Shown: positions 36,267 to 44,613 of the stretch, piece after piece
How the letters are laid out: every line of letters starts with the position of its first letter
How positions within the stretch are numbered: position 1 is the stretch's first letter
Origin: an uncultured Rhodospirillales bacterium
GTDB lineage: Bacteria > Pseudomonadota > Alphaproteobacteria > ATCC43930 > CGMCC-115725
NCBI GenBank assembly: GCA_903828515.1
Contig: CAIKMD010000006.1
Location: 310,001-374,000, forward strand
Reading direction: 5' to 3'
Length of the DNA: 64,000 nt
Translations under genes and position numbers: made by a program
Notes under the pieces: generated by a model
What the model saw: the letters and a program-made list of their open reading frames with translations, nothing else
Database searches by the model: none
What the model was told of the DNA's origin: nothing

Positions 36267-37232
36267 TCAGGGAATCATCACGATCTTTCCGAAATGGGAA
36301 TTGGTGCGCATGTGCTTTTGCGCCTCTTCCGCTTCGTCGAGACGGAACGTGCGGTCGATCGGCAGATGCAGCGTGCCGTCGACGACCGCGTCCCAGAGAT
36401 CCTCGCGCCAGCGTCGCACTTCCTCGCGCAACTCGGTCATCGACCGGGTGGAGTGGGTGACGCCGATATAGGCGATGCGGCGGCGCGCATGCGTGTCGAA
36501 GTCGAATTCGCCGTGTCCGCCGCCCAGCCGGCCGACATTGACGATGCGGCCCATGATCGCGGTTGCCTTGAGGTTCTGATTGGCGACGCTCGCCGAGACC
36601 ATGTCGACGATGACATCGACGCCCTTGCCGTCGGTCGCTTTCAGGACTTCTTCGGACCAGTCGGGCTTGCGGGTGTCGATCGCGAGGTCGGCGCCATATT
36701 CCTTCAATCGCGCGCGCCGCCCGTCATTGGTCGAGGTGCCGATCACCAGCCGCGCGCCGAGATATTTGGCGATCTGCTGGCCGAGGAGGCCGACGCCGGA
36801 GCTCGCGCCCTGGATCAGGACCGCGTCGCCTTTCTTCATCCGCCCATTGGTGACGATCGCGTCGTGCATGGTGCCCAGCCCGGTCGGCAGGGTCGCGGCC
36901 TGTTCCCAGCTCATGTTATTGGCCGGCACCGGCGTGACGCGACCGTAATCGGTCACCGCGTATTCGGCATAGGCGGCGCGGCCGGTGCACATGACGCGGT
37001 CGCCTGGTTTCACGCCTTTGGTCTCAGCGCCGCAGGAAACCACTTCTCCCGCCCATTCGATGCCTGGCATCGCCCCGACGTCGCGGGCATGGCCCGAGCC
37101 GTAAATGCCGGGCAGGTCGGCGCGGTTCATGCCGATCGCGCGAACCTTCACCAGGACCTCGGTCGGCTTCGGCGTGGGCTGCGGCACGTCGCGGATTTCG
37201 AGCCCGGTCTCACCGACGATGGCGGCTTTCAT
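36267..37232 (-). CDS. Zinc-free MDR quinone oxidoreductase
   Basis: This 321-residue NADPH-dependent MDR enzyme of the quinone reductase/PIG3 type has MKAAIVGETGLEIRDVPQPTPKPTEVLVKV, NRADLPGIYG, GIEWAGEVV and the cofactor motif IQGASSGVGLLGQQIAK. Zinc ligands are absent. It belongs to a different subgroup from the MDR gene at 2703. It converges closely with the MFS gene (3 bases apart). Confidence 0.85.
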   Translation of the reverse strand: MKAAIVGETGLEIRDVPQPTPKPTEVLVKVRAIGMNRADLPGIYGSGHARDVGAMPGIEWAGEVVSCGAETKGVKPGDRVMCTGRAAYAEYAVTDYGRVTPVPANNMSWEQAATLPTGLGTMHDAIVTNGRMKKGDAVLIQGASSGVGLLGQQIAKYLGARLVIGTSTNDGRRARLKEYGADLAIDTRKPDWSEEVLKATDGKGVDVIVDMVSASVANQNLKATAIMGRIVNVGRLGGGHGEFDFDTHARRRIAYIGVTHSTRSMTELREEVRRWREDLWDAVVDGTLHLPIDRTFRLDEAEEAQKHMRTNSHFGKIVMIP

Positions 37233-37321
37233 GACGTCCTCCGATTTGATTCTTATGGCGCCATGGCTAGCATAAACGGCGGACTCGCGGTAGCGCCGCG
37301 CCCAGGAGTAGATTGACGCCC

Positions 37322-37588
37322 ATGACCGATTACTGGCTGTCCAAAATGTTCTTCGACCTGCAGACGCCGGCGGCGGCGGCGGAATACCGCGCCGACCGCG
37401 ACAGGGTCGTTACCCGTTATCCACTGGCCGACGACGTGAAGCAGGCGTTGCGCGCTGACGATGTCGTCTTTCTCTCGAAGCGCGTGAATCCCTATCTGCT
37501 GCGTTATTATTTCGGCGCGGCCGGGATGACCGATGCGGTGTTTCTCGCCCGTGTCCGCGAAGAAGAAGGAAAAGCCGTCCATGGCTGA
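37322..37588 (+). CDS. Extradiol dioxygenase LigA-like small subunit
   Basis: This 88-residue helical protein resembles the alpha subunit of protocatechuate 4,5-dioxygenase, with MTDYWLSKMFFDLQ, VKQALRADDVVFLSKRVNPYLLRYYFG typical of LigA domains. It overlaps the start of the LigB-like gene by 8 bases. AGGAG at 37304-37308 would fit an in-frame TTG at 37313 even better than this ATG, so three extra residues are possible. It forms the small chain of a class III extradiol dioxygenase with the next gene. Confidence 0.75.
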   Translation: MTDYWLSKMFFDLQTPAAAAEYRADRDRVVTRYPLADDVKQALRADDVVFLSKRVNPYLLRYYFGAAGMTDAVFLARVREEEGKAVHG

Positions 37589-38405
37589 GTTCGTCGGCGC
37601 CTTCGCTGCCAGCCATGCGCCGCTGATCGCGCGCGACTGGGAAATCCTGCCGCAAGTCCGCAAGGATGAGATCACCACCAATTTCCGCGAGCTCGGCCGG
37701 CGCGTCGCGGCTTCGCGTCCCGATGTGATCATCGAGCTGTCGCCCGACCACTGGGTGAATTTCTTTCTCGATAACCTGCCGGCCATCTGTATCGGCGTCG
37801 GCGAGACGCATGAGCCGCCGGCCGAACCCTTCATGAAGAACTTCCCGTTTCCGCTCGTGGGCCATCCGGGGTTGGGGCAGCATCTTCTTGAAAGCGCGCT
37901 TGCGCAGGATTTCGAGCCCTCGGTCTCGCATCATCTGCGCCTCGATCACGGCTTCTGCATTCCGCTTTGGCGCATGGAATTACCGCACCTGCCGAAGATC
38001 GTTCCCATTGTGGTCAACGATCTCGAGCCGCCGATGTTGAGCGTCACGCGCTGCTTTGCCTGGGGCAAGTTTCTCGCCCGCGCGATCGCCAGTTTCCCCG
38101 AGCGCACTCTGCGCGTCGCCATTCTCGCGACCGGCGGCCTGAGCCATTCGATCGGCGAAAAGACCATGGGCGATATCGACGAGCGTTTCGACCGTGCCTG
38201 CATCGACGCGTTTCGTGCCGGCGACGAAGCCAAGATCGTCGCGCTGCTCGATCGCGACATGGTCGCTGCCGGCAACGGTACGCATGAGGTGCGCAACTGG
38301 GTGATCGCTCATGCGGCGGCCGGTGGACGCGGCTTCGATCTCATCGATTATCGCGCGGTGCCTGAGGTCTATGTCGGTTGCGGCTGGGCGTCGTGGGCGG
38401 CGTAA
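37581..38405 (+). CDS. Class III extradiol dioxygenase, LigB-like large subunit
   Basis: This 274-residue catalytic subunit of an aromatic ring-opening dioxygenase has FAASHAPLIARDW supplying an N-terminal His iron ligand, ELSPDHWVNFF supplying the second His, and a C-terminal Glu region. The conserved LDHGFCIPLW and ATGGLSHSIGE contain the acid-base His residues. ATG 37581 (MAEFVGAF) lies inside the end of the LigA-like gene. The substrate would be a protocatechuate, gallate or related catechol. It is unrelated in fold to the VOC dioxygenases at 11112 and 15534. Confidence 0.87.
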   Translation: MAEFVGAFAASHAPLIARDWEILPQVRKDEITTNFRELGRRVAASRPDVIIELSPDHWVNFFLDNLPAICIGVGETHEPPAEPFMKNFPFPLVGHPGLGQHLLESALAQDFEPSVSHHLRLDHGFCIPLWRMELPHLPKIVPIVVNDLEPPMLSVTRCFAWGKFLARAIASFPERTLRVAILATGGLSHSIGEKTMGDIDERFDRACIDAFRAGDEAKIVALLDRDMVAAGNGTHEVRNWVIAHAAAGGRGFDLIDYRAVPEVYVGCGWASWAA

Positions 38406-38409
38406 GACG

Positions 38410-38802
38410 ATGACCGCCTTGCCCTTCACCCCGATGGGGATCGATCACGTCGTCCTCATGGTGCGCGATCAGGCGGCGTCGCAGAAGTTTTATATGGACG
38501 TCCTCGGTTGCACCGTCGACGCGGTCAACGAGCGCGCCAAGATCATCCATCTGCGTTTCGGTGAGCAGCAGATCGACATCGTGCCCGGCAACGGCCCAAG
38601 CGACGAGGCGGCGGAGACGGATATGGATCATCTGTGTCTCTCGATCCGCTGCGATGATTTGCCGGCGCTGGCGGCGGCGTTGCAGGCGCGCGGCGTGGTG
38701 CTTGATGGCGGGATCGTCACCAGGCTCGGCGCCTTCGGCGTCGGCCCCTCGCTCTATCTGCGCGATCCGGACGGCTACAAGATTGAATTGAAGCCGCGCT
38801 GA
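38410..38802 (+). CDS. VOC-family protein (glyoxalase-like), single domain
   Basis: This 130-residue VOC protein has metal-site His in GIDHVVLMVRD and Glu in YKIELKP, with a second His in DHLCLSIRCDD. It is the size of lactoylglutathione lyase-like or methylmalonyl-CoA-epimerase-like members. ATG 38410 is 4 bases after the LigB stop, so it is in the ligA-ligB operon and probably acts on the same pathway. Confidence 0.8.
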   Translation: MTALPFTPMGIDHVVLMVRDQAASQKFYMDVLGCTVDAVNERAKIIHLRFGEQQIDIVPGNGPSDEAAETDMDHLCLSIRCDDLPALAAALQARGVVLDGGIVTRLGAFGVGPSLYLRDPDGYKIELKPR

Positions 38803-38805
38803 CGC

Positions 38806-40323
38806 TCAGCTTTTATCACGCACGCCCTTGGTCGGGCTGAGATTCCAGGGTAGTCCGAAGGTCGTGGCGAATCCGATCAGCACGATGATTCCCGCCGCCC
38901 AATAGACATCATGCAATGCCTCCGCGATCGCCAGGGTCAGGCTGGCGAATTCGGCTGGCGCAAAATTGGCGCGCAGCATCGGGTCCATGATCTCGTTGAC
39001 CGCGTTGCCGCTGATGCGGTCGGCCAGACCGAGATTGACGATGCCGCCGAACAGGGCGGTACCGACCGTCTGACCGAGGATGCGGGCAAAGAGCGTCGAG
39101 GCGGTTGCCATGCCGCGCTGGTCGCGATCGACGCTCGCCTGTGCCGCGACGAAGTACGTGTTCTGAAACAGTCCCATGCCCAACCCGATCAGCCCAGTGC
39201 CGGTCGCGGCCCAGAGCGGCCCGCGGCTGGGATCGAGCGCGATCAGAATCAGCGATCCGACCATCACAATGAGGCTGCCGATGACGGTGGCGAGGCGATA
39301 GGAAAACCGTAGCATGATCTTGCTGCCGGCGGCGGAACCGAACATCCAGGTGATCGAGGTGACCGAGACCGCATAGCCGGCGATCATTGGGCTGTAGCCC
39401 ATTACGCCCTGGATATAGGCGGGCAGGAACGCGCTCGATGCCACGGTGGTCGCGCCGACGGTCAGACATCCGATGGTGGAAACGGCGACGATCCGATTGC
39501 GCCAAAGGCTCAACGGTATGATGGGCTCCGGCGCGCGGCGTTCCTGAAAAAAGAGGAGCGTCAGAAGGACGGCGACGACGGCGAGAAGCGGCAGGAACAG
39601 ACTCATGCCCAACGTCGTTGCCTGGATCATCGTGAACATCAGCAGGCCGATACCGAGCATCATCAGAACGGCGCCCCGATAATCGATCTGGTGAACGCGG
39701 CGCTCGTAGCGTTCCTGTAGCATCATCGCGATGATCGTGAACGCGGCGATGCCCAGTGGCACGTTGACCCAGAATACCCAGCGCCAGCTCAAGTTGGAGA
39801 CTAGAACGGCGCCGAGCAGGGGACCGCCGACCGCGGCGCTGGCCCAGATGCCCGAGAGATAGCCCTGGATCTTTGCGCGGATTTCCGGCGGGTAAATATC
39901 GGAGATCAGAGTCTGCGCACCGGGCAGCATGGCGCCGGCGCCGATACCCTGCGCGATGCGGCAGACGATGAGGAACACCATGTTCGGCGCGACACCGCAC
40001 AGCGTCGAACCGGCGAGGAACAATCCCAGCCCGAAGAACAGCACCGGCTTCCGGCCGAACAGATCGGCGAAGCGGCCGCTCAAGGGGATCGTCACCGCCT
40101 GGGTGAGAAAATAAGTGCCGAACACCCAACTGAAGAGGTGGAAGTCGCCCAATTGGCTGACGATGGTCGGCATTGCCGTCGCGATCACCGTGCCCTCGAT
40201 CGCGGCCATGAATTGGCAGATGACCGCCGCCGTGAGCAACCACACTCGCGTCGATCGGTCGGAAAAGCGCGGCGCGGGTTCGGTGGTGGCGTCGGTTTCG
40301 CGGACCGCCGCGCGTTCGCTCAC
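38806..40323 (-). CDS. DHA2-family MFS efflux transporter
   Basis: This is a 505-residue, 14-helix multidrug-efflux-type transporter (EmrB/QacA family). It has EGTVIATAMPTI with antiporter motif D1, motif A GRFADLFGRKPVLF and motif C-like GPLLGAVLV. GTG 40323 overlaps the stop of the upstream paralogue (GTGA). No EmrA-type membrane fusion protein is seen. It is a tandem duplicate of the gene at 40320. Confidence 0.88.
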   Translation of the reverse strand: MSERAAVRETDATTEPAPRFSDRSTRVWLLTAAVICQFMAAIEGTVIATAMPTIVSQLGDFHLFSWVFGTYFLTQAVTIPLSGRFADLFGRKPVLFFGLGLFLAGSTLCGVAPNMVFLIVCRIAQGIGAGAMLPGAQTLISDIYPPEIRAKIQGYLSGIWASAAVGGPLLGAVLVSNLSWRWVFWVNVPLGIAAFTIIAMMLQERYERRVHQIDYRGAVLMMLGIGLLMFTMIQATTLGMSLFLPLLAVVAVLLTLLFFQERRAPEPIIPLSLWRNRIVAVSTIGCLTVGATTVASSAFLPAYIQGVMGYSPMIAGYAVSVTSITWMFGSAAGSKIMLRFSYRLATVIGSLIVMVGSLILIALDPSRGPLWAATGTGLIGLGMGLFQNTYFVAAQASVDRDQRGMATASTLFARILGQTVGTALFGGIVNLGLADRISGNAVNEIMDPMLRANFAPAEFASLTLAIAEALHDVYWAAGIIVLIGFATTFGLPWNLSPTKGVRDKS

Positions 40324-41840
40324 GACGAAACCTTGTTATGCCGGCCGCGCGTCGGGCTGAGATCCTTCGGCAGCATGAAGCCGGCGGCCAGAATGAGCAG
40401 AACCAGCAGCGCCGAAACAAAATAGACGTTGCGGACCGCGTCGGCGATGCCGTCCGTGACTGGTCCGAACTCGGCAGGCGACAGACTCGTCCGCAGCGAC
40501 GGATCCATGATCCGGCTCACCGCGTCGCCGCCCAGCAGGCCGGCGAGTGTGAAGTTGACGACGCCGCCATAGATCGCCGTGCCGATGGTCTGGCCCAGCA
40601 TGCGGCTGAACGAAACAAGCGAGGTCGCGGTGCCGCGCTGCTGCCAGTCGACGACGCTTTGTGCGGCGACGGTATAGGTGTTCTGGCTCAGGCCCATGCC
40701 GATCCCGACCAGCGAGGTGCCGCATGCGGCCCACCAGGGTCCGCGCGCGGGATCGAGCGCGATGAGCATCAGCGTGCCGGCGACGAGGAACAGGCCGCCG
40801 ATCGCTGTCGCATGGCGATAGGACGTGCGTAACATGACATAGCCGCCCATCGCCGAACCACCGATCCAAGTCACCGAGCAGATCGCCAGCGCATAACCGG
40901 CGACGATCGGGCTGTAACCCATCACGCCTTGGATATAGGCGGGCAGAAAGGACGTGCTGGCCATGACCACGGCGCCGACACCGAACGAACCGAGATTGGT
41001 GCTGACGATCACGCTGTTGCGCCACAGCGCCAACGGCAGGATCGGCTCGGCGACACGGGCCTCGTGGCGCAGGAAGATCGCGAGGATCGCCACGGAAACG
41101 CCGATCATGATCGCGAAGTTCACGAGGCCGAGCTGGCGCGCCTGGATGAAGGCATAGAGCAGGAAACCGATTCCGACCGCCATCAGCAGCGCGCCGAGGT
41201 AGTCGATGCTGTGGTTGCGGCGCTCGATCCGTTCGTGCAGCGCGAAGGTCAGGATCGCGAAGCCGAGGAGGGCGGCCGGCACGCTGATCCAGAACACCCA
41301 ATACCATTGGAGCTGCGCGATCACGAACGCGCCGAGCACCGGTCCGACGATCGCGGCGATGCCCCAAATGCCTGAAAAGAACCCCGCCATCTTCGCGCGC
41401 TGCGCGGGCGGGTAGATGTCGCCAATCAAGGTCTGGTTGATCGGCTGCACCGCGCCGGCACCGACGCCCTGGATGACGCGGAAGATCACGAGGGCCAGCA
41501 TGTTGGTTGCGAAGCCGCACAGGATCGTCCCGATCAGGAACAGGGTCAGGCCGAAGAACAGCACCCGCTTGCGGCCGAACAGATCGGCGAGCCGACCATA
41601 GATTGGGATGGTGACGCCTTGCGCGAGGAAGTAGGCGCTGAAGACCCAACTGAAGAAATCGAAGCCGCCGAGCTGCGCGATGATGGTCGGCATCGCGGTG
41701 GCGACGACGGTGCCTTCGACGCCGCTCATGAAGATCAGCACGACGGTCGCGACGATGATCCATCGGCGGTTCGAACCCGCCGCCAGGATCGGGCTCAGCG
41801 CGACGGCGGCGTCCCGCGGCGCGGTGGCGGGATCGCTCAC
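40320..41840 (-). CDS. DHA2-family MFS efflux transporter (tandem paralogue)
   Basis: This 506-residue, 14-helix transporter is very similar in layout to its neighbour (EGTVVATAMPTI, GRLADLFGRKRVLF, YIQGVMGYSP, ARILGQT/SRMLGQT). GTG 41840, 7 bases after the stop of the upstream SDR, gives a length matching the paralogue; the longer reading to 41996 runs through the SDR gene and is rejected. The SDR and two pumps form a three-gene operon. The likely role is export of a toxic intermediate or drug. Confidence 0.87.
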   Translation of the reverse strand: MSDPATAPRDAAVALSPILAAGSNRRWIIVATVVLIFMSGVEGTVVATAMPTIIAQLGGFDFFSWVFSAYFLAQGVTIPIYGRLADLFGRKRVLFFGLTLFLIGTILCGFATNMLALVIFRVIQGVGAGAVQPINQTLIGDIYPPAQRAKMAGFFSGIWGIAAIVGPVLGAFVIAQLQWYWVFWISVPAALLGFAILTFALHERIERRNHSIDYLGALLMAVGIGFLLYAFIQARQLGLVNFAIMIGVSVAILAIFLRHEARVAEPILPLALWRNSVIVSTNLGSFGVGAVVMASTSFLPAYIQGVMGYSPIVAGYALAICSVTWIGGSAMGGYVMLRTSYRHATAIGGLFLVAGTLMLIALDPARGPWWAACGTSLVGIGMGLSQNTYTVAAQSVVDWQQRGTATSLVSFSRMLGQTIGTAIYGGVVNFTLAGLLGGDAVSRIMDPSLRTSLSPAEFGPVTDGIADAVRNVYFVSALLVLLILAAGFMLPKDLSPTRGRHNKVSS

Positions 41841-41847
41841 GCCGGTC

Positions 41848-42540
41848 TCAGTAGGTTTCGACCCAGGGCCGGAGTTCGATCTCGGCGGTCCAGGCGCTGC
41901 GGTGTTGGCGGTGAATTTGCAGATAGGTGGCGGCGATCGCGTCGGGATCGAGCAGGCCGTCGGGACCGCGCTCATTGGCGCGCGGATCGCCGGCACGACC
42001 GATGCCCCCGTCGATGACGAAATGCGCGACGTGGATATTCTGCGGCGCTAATTCGCGCGCCATGCTTTGCGTCAATCCGCGCAGGCCGAACTTGCCCATG
42101 GCGAAGGCGGCGGAAAGCTTGAAACCTTTGACGCTGGCCGAGGCCCCGGTGAAAAGAATGCTGCCCTTGCCGGTTTTCAGCATGGCCTTCGCGGCCTGCT
42201 GGCCGACCAGGAATCCGCCATAACAGCCGATCGTGATCGCCTTCATCACGTCGCCGGGATCGATCTCGGCGATCGGGCCGCGCGCCCGCCCACTGGCGTT
42301 GTAGACCACGAGATCGGGTGAGCCGATATCGGCGGCAACCGATGCGAACAGTGCTGCGACGTCGTCGGGCTTGCCCGCGTCGCAAGCATAGGCCTTGGCG
42401 TTGGTTTCGGTGCAGAGGTCGGCGAGCTTGCCGGGATTGCGCGCGGCAAGCGCGACGCGCATGCCTTCTTTATGGAAGAGCCGCGCGAGCGCGGCGCTCA
42501 ATCCGCTGCCGGCACCGACGATGATCGCGGTTTCGGCCAT
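41848..42540 (-). CDS. SDR-family protein with Phe replacing catalytic Tyr
   Basis: This 230-residue SDR has cofactor motif VGAGSGLSAALARLF, YNASGRA in place of NNAG and catalytic Ser in TGASASVKG. The active-site segment reads FAMGKFGLRGL, so YxxxK is FxxxK: Lys is kept and Tyr is lost. A subgroup with this FAMGKF sequence and the following MARELAPQNIHVAHFVIDGG is familiar in Alphaproteobacteria, so the change is fixed in the family, not a local error. The function is unknown. It is first in an operon with two efflux pumps. Confidence 0.82.
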   Translation of the reverse strand: MAETAIIVGAGSGLSAALARLFHKEGMRVALAARNPGKLADLCTETNAKAYACDAGKPDDVAALFASVAADIGSPDLVVYNASGRARGPIAEIDPGDVMKAITIGCYGGFLVGQQAAKAMLKTGKGSILFTGASASVKGFKLSAAFAMGKFGLRGLTQSMARELAPQNIHVAHFVIDGGIGRAGDPRANERGPDGLLDPDAIAATYLQIHRQHRSAWTAEIELRPWVETY

Positions 42541-42552
42541 GGCGGTGGTCTC

Positions 42553-43260
42553 CTAACGGGCGCGTTGTGGCCGCATGAGCAATTCGGCCTCGGCCCGGGC
42601 AGCGCTGCGGCTTTGCGCCTCGCGCTTCAACTCGACGACGACTTGCTTGGCATGACGGTCGCGCACCATGCCACCGCTGGCGAGCGACGAGGAGGGCGCG
42701 TTGACGAGATGGAGCGAACGGACTTTCGGCGGATCGCCCGCGCTGTCCAACACGGCTTCGACTTCTTGGCCCTTGAACAGGCGGCCGATACCGAACGCGC
42801 TGAGGGTTGCCGCTTCGACCGCGAGATCGTTGCCCAGACCCTGGAGCCGCAAGGCGCCACGGCCGGTGCGCGTGTCGAACCATTGCACCACGCCGCGCAC
42901 GGCCCCGCCGGGCTGCGGTGCGAAAATCGGCGCGAGGATAACCGGGGCGACGGTGATGACTTCGGCGCGACGCAACAGAGTCGGCTGGACCTGAATCGGC
43001 GCGGCGACCGGCGCGGGTGCTTCGGCGACCGGCTCTGCCGCAGGCTTCACCTCGTGAGTGGCGACAACACGTTTGCGCACGATCGCTTTCGGCGGCGCTT
43101 CGCATGCCTCTGCTTGCGGTGGCGCCGTATTGTTTCCGAGGTTTGATAAGGTTCGTTGCACGGCGTCGATGAGGGCGGGGATTTCTTGAACCGGCGTTTC
43201 CCGACTGGCAAGGAGCTTGGCGATTAAGCGCGCGGCCTCGGCCTTTTGTGGCATTATCAT
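42553..43260 (-). CDS. Putative regulator: MucR-like N-terminus joined to cold-shock-like domain
   Basis: This is a 235-residue protein. Residues 1-45 (LIAKLLASRETPVQEIPALI then DAVQRTLSNLG) look like the N-terminal dimerisation part of Ros/MucR regulators, but the MucR zinc finger is absent. After a Pro/Ala-rich linker (about 45-115), residues about 120-185 read GAVRGVVQWFDTRTGRGALRLQG and on to LFKGQEVEAVLD, resembling a cold-shock domain (VKWFxxxxGxG). A basic C-terminus (KREAQSRSAARAEAELLMRPQ) follows. An RNA- or DNA-binding regulatory role is inferred. The start may be 43260 or the third codon at 43254. Confidence 0.65.
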   Translation of the reverse strand: MIMPQKAEAARLIAKLLASRETPVQEIPALIDAVQRTLSNLGNNTAPPQAEACEAPPKAIVRKRVVATHEVKPAAEPVAEAPAPVAAPIQVQPTLLRRAEVITVAPVILAPIFAPQPGGAVRGVVQWFDTRTGRGALRLQGLGNDLAVEAATLSAFGIGRLFKGQEVEAVLDSAGDPPKVRSLHLVNAPSSSLASGGMVRDRHAKQVVVELKREAQSRSAARAEAELLMRPQRAR

Positions 43261-43362
43261 AAATCGCTATGTTCGCTGGAGATAACCTTCATATCACGTT
43301 CTTGGTCTTTGGCAAGAGCGTCGAACGACGGTGTTTTGGGTGCAGTGCAGAAGGAAAATCGC

Positions 43363-43515
43363 ATGACACGCGCCGGTCTTGGAACCGCCGCGATCGTCGT
43401 GGCGCTTGCCATCTTATGGCTGGTGCTCGGTGGTGGCGCGACGCCTTCGAGCGTGGTCGCCTGCGGCGCCGTCGCCTGCGCGATTGCGGCCTGGGCGGCG
43501 ATTCGCGAGATCTGA
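43363..43515 (+). CDS. Small hydrophobic membrane protein
   Basis: This 50-residue protein has two hydrophobic stretches (TAAIVVALAILWLVLGGG and VVACGAVACAIAAWAAI) joined by a short turn, suggesting a membrane hairpin. AAGGA stands 8 bases before ATG 43363. No family is recognised. It could be a real small membrane protein or a chance frame. Confidence 0.4.
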   Translation: MTRAGLGTAAIVVALAILWLVLGGGATPSSVVACGAVACAIAAWAAIREI

Positions 43516-43640
43516 CCCGCCGGCAACGCATAGCGAGGAAGCGCATATCAGAGTCGTGATAAAGCGCCGTGCACCGGCTGTGGTTTGGTTGACTCGACCG
43601 GCGCCTTGGTGATAACGACCTTCAACTCTCGGGCGAGAAC

Positions 43641-44498
43641 ATGCCGCGGATATCCATCGGAGACTGCAAACTTCACTACGAGCGCCAAGGCGCCGGCTTT
43701 CCCGTGCTGTTCATCACGGGGTTGGCCGGCCATGCCAGTTTTTGGCGCGATCAGATTCCCTCCTTCGCGCGCAATTTCGACGTCATCGCTTATGACCATC
43801 GTGGAGTGGGGCAAAGCGATCCGAAAGGCACGGCGCTGGTGATCGAGAAGCTGGCCGCCGACGCGGTCGGCCTGCTCGACGCGCTCGACGTCGAAAAAGC
43901 GCATATCATCGGGCACTCCGCCGGCGGCGCCATCGCCCAAGTCCTCGCGATCGAGCATCCCCAGCGTTGCGCCAGCATGGTCCTCGCCGCGGGCTGGACG
44001 AAACCCGATGCCTATTTCCGTCGCCTCTTCGGTCTGCGCAAGGAATTGCTGTCGCGGCTCGGGGCGTCTTCCTATATCCAGGCGAATACACTCCTTCTTT
44101 ACCCGGCGGCCTACATCGCCGCGAATAACGAGAAGCTGCGGCAGGTCGAGGCGCAGGCGCTCGCCAATTCCCCGGCGTCCGAGACGATCGCCGCCCGGAT
44201 CGACGCGATCATGGCGTTCGACCGTACCGCCGAATTGGGCAATATCCGCACCCCGACCCTGGTCGTGGCGGCCCAGGACGACCTCATTACCCCGGCTTAT
44301 TTCTCGGAAGATCTCGCCCGCCGGATTCCCGGCGCCGAGGCAAAGTTCTTCGAGCATGGCGGTCACGACTTCCCGCTGGTGGTTCCGCGTGAATTTCATC
44401 AAGCGGTTCTGCCGTTTCTGCAGGCGCACACGCCGATGCAGCATCCGCCGGCCCCAACAGGGTTAACAGCCGGTAGGCTTAAGGAATCAGGTATTTAA
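43641..44498 (+). CDS. Alpha/beta hydrolase
   Basis: This 285-residue hydrolase resembles 3-oxoadipate enol-lactonase/haloperoxidase-type enzymes: FPVLFITGLAGHASFW, DHRGVGQSD, nucleophile elbow IGHSAGGAIAQ, acid Asp in AAQDDLITP and His in EHGGHDFPLV. The triad is complete. The family suggests lactone or ester hydrolysis. It stands alone between the MucR-like gene and the EAL gene. Confidence 0.83.
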   Translation: MPRISIGDCKLHYERQGAGFPVLFITGLAGHASFWRDQIPSFARNFDVIAYDHRGVGQSDPKGTALVIEKLAADAVGLLDALDVEKAHIIGHSAGGAIAQVLAIEHPQRCASMVLAAGWTKPDAYFRRLFGLRKELLSRLGASSYIQANTLLLYPAAYIAANNEKLRQVEAQALANSPASETIAARIDAIMAFDRTAELGNIRTPTLVVAAQDDLITPAYFSEDLARRIPGAEAKFFEHGGHDFPLVVPREFHQAVLPFLQAHTPMQHPPAPTGLTAGRLKESGI

Positions 44499-44613
44499 GG
44501 CTTCCGAAAGTCTTCGGCCCCTACTCTCCGGCATCGCGACAGGGTGGCGCGCAAGAAGCGCAGAACGGCCACCGGATGTTGATCGAGAATCGTTGCCGTG
44601 GCGTCAGTGCAGA

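Noticed and set aside
40320-41996. Longer N-terminus for the second efflux pump
   Set aside because: The extra 52 codons overlap the SDR gene and lack membrane-protein character; the GTG at 41840 gives the same length as the paralogue.
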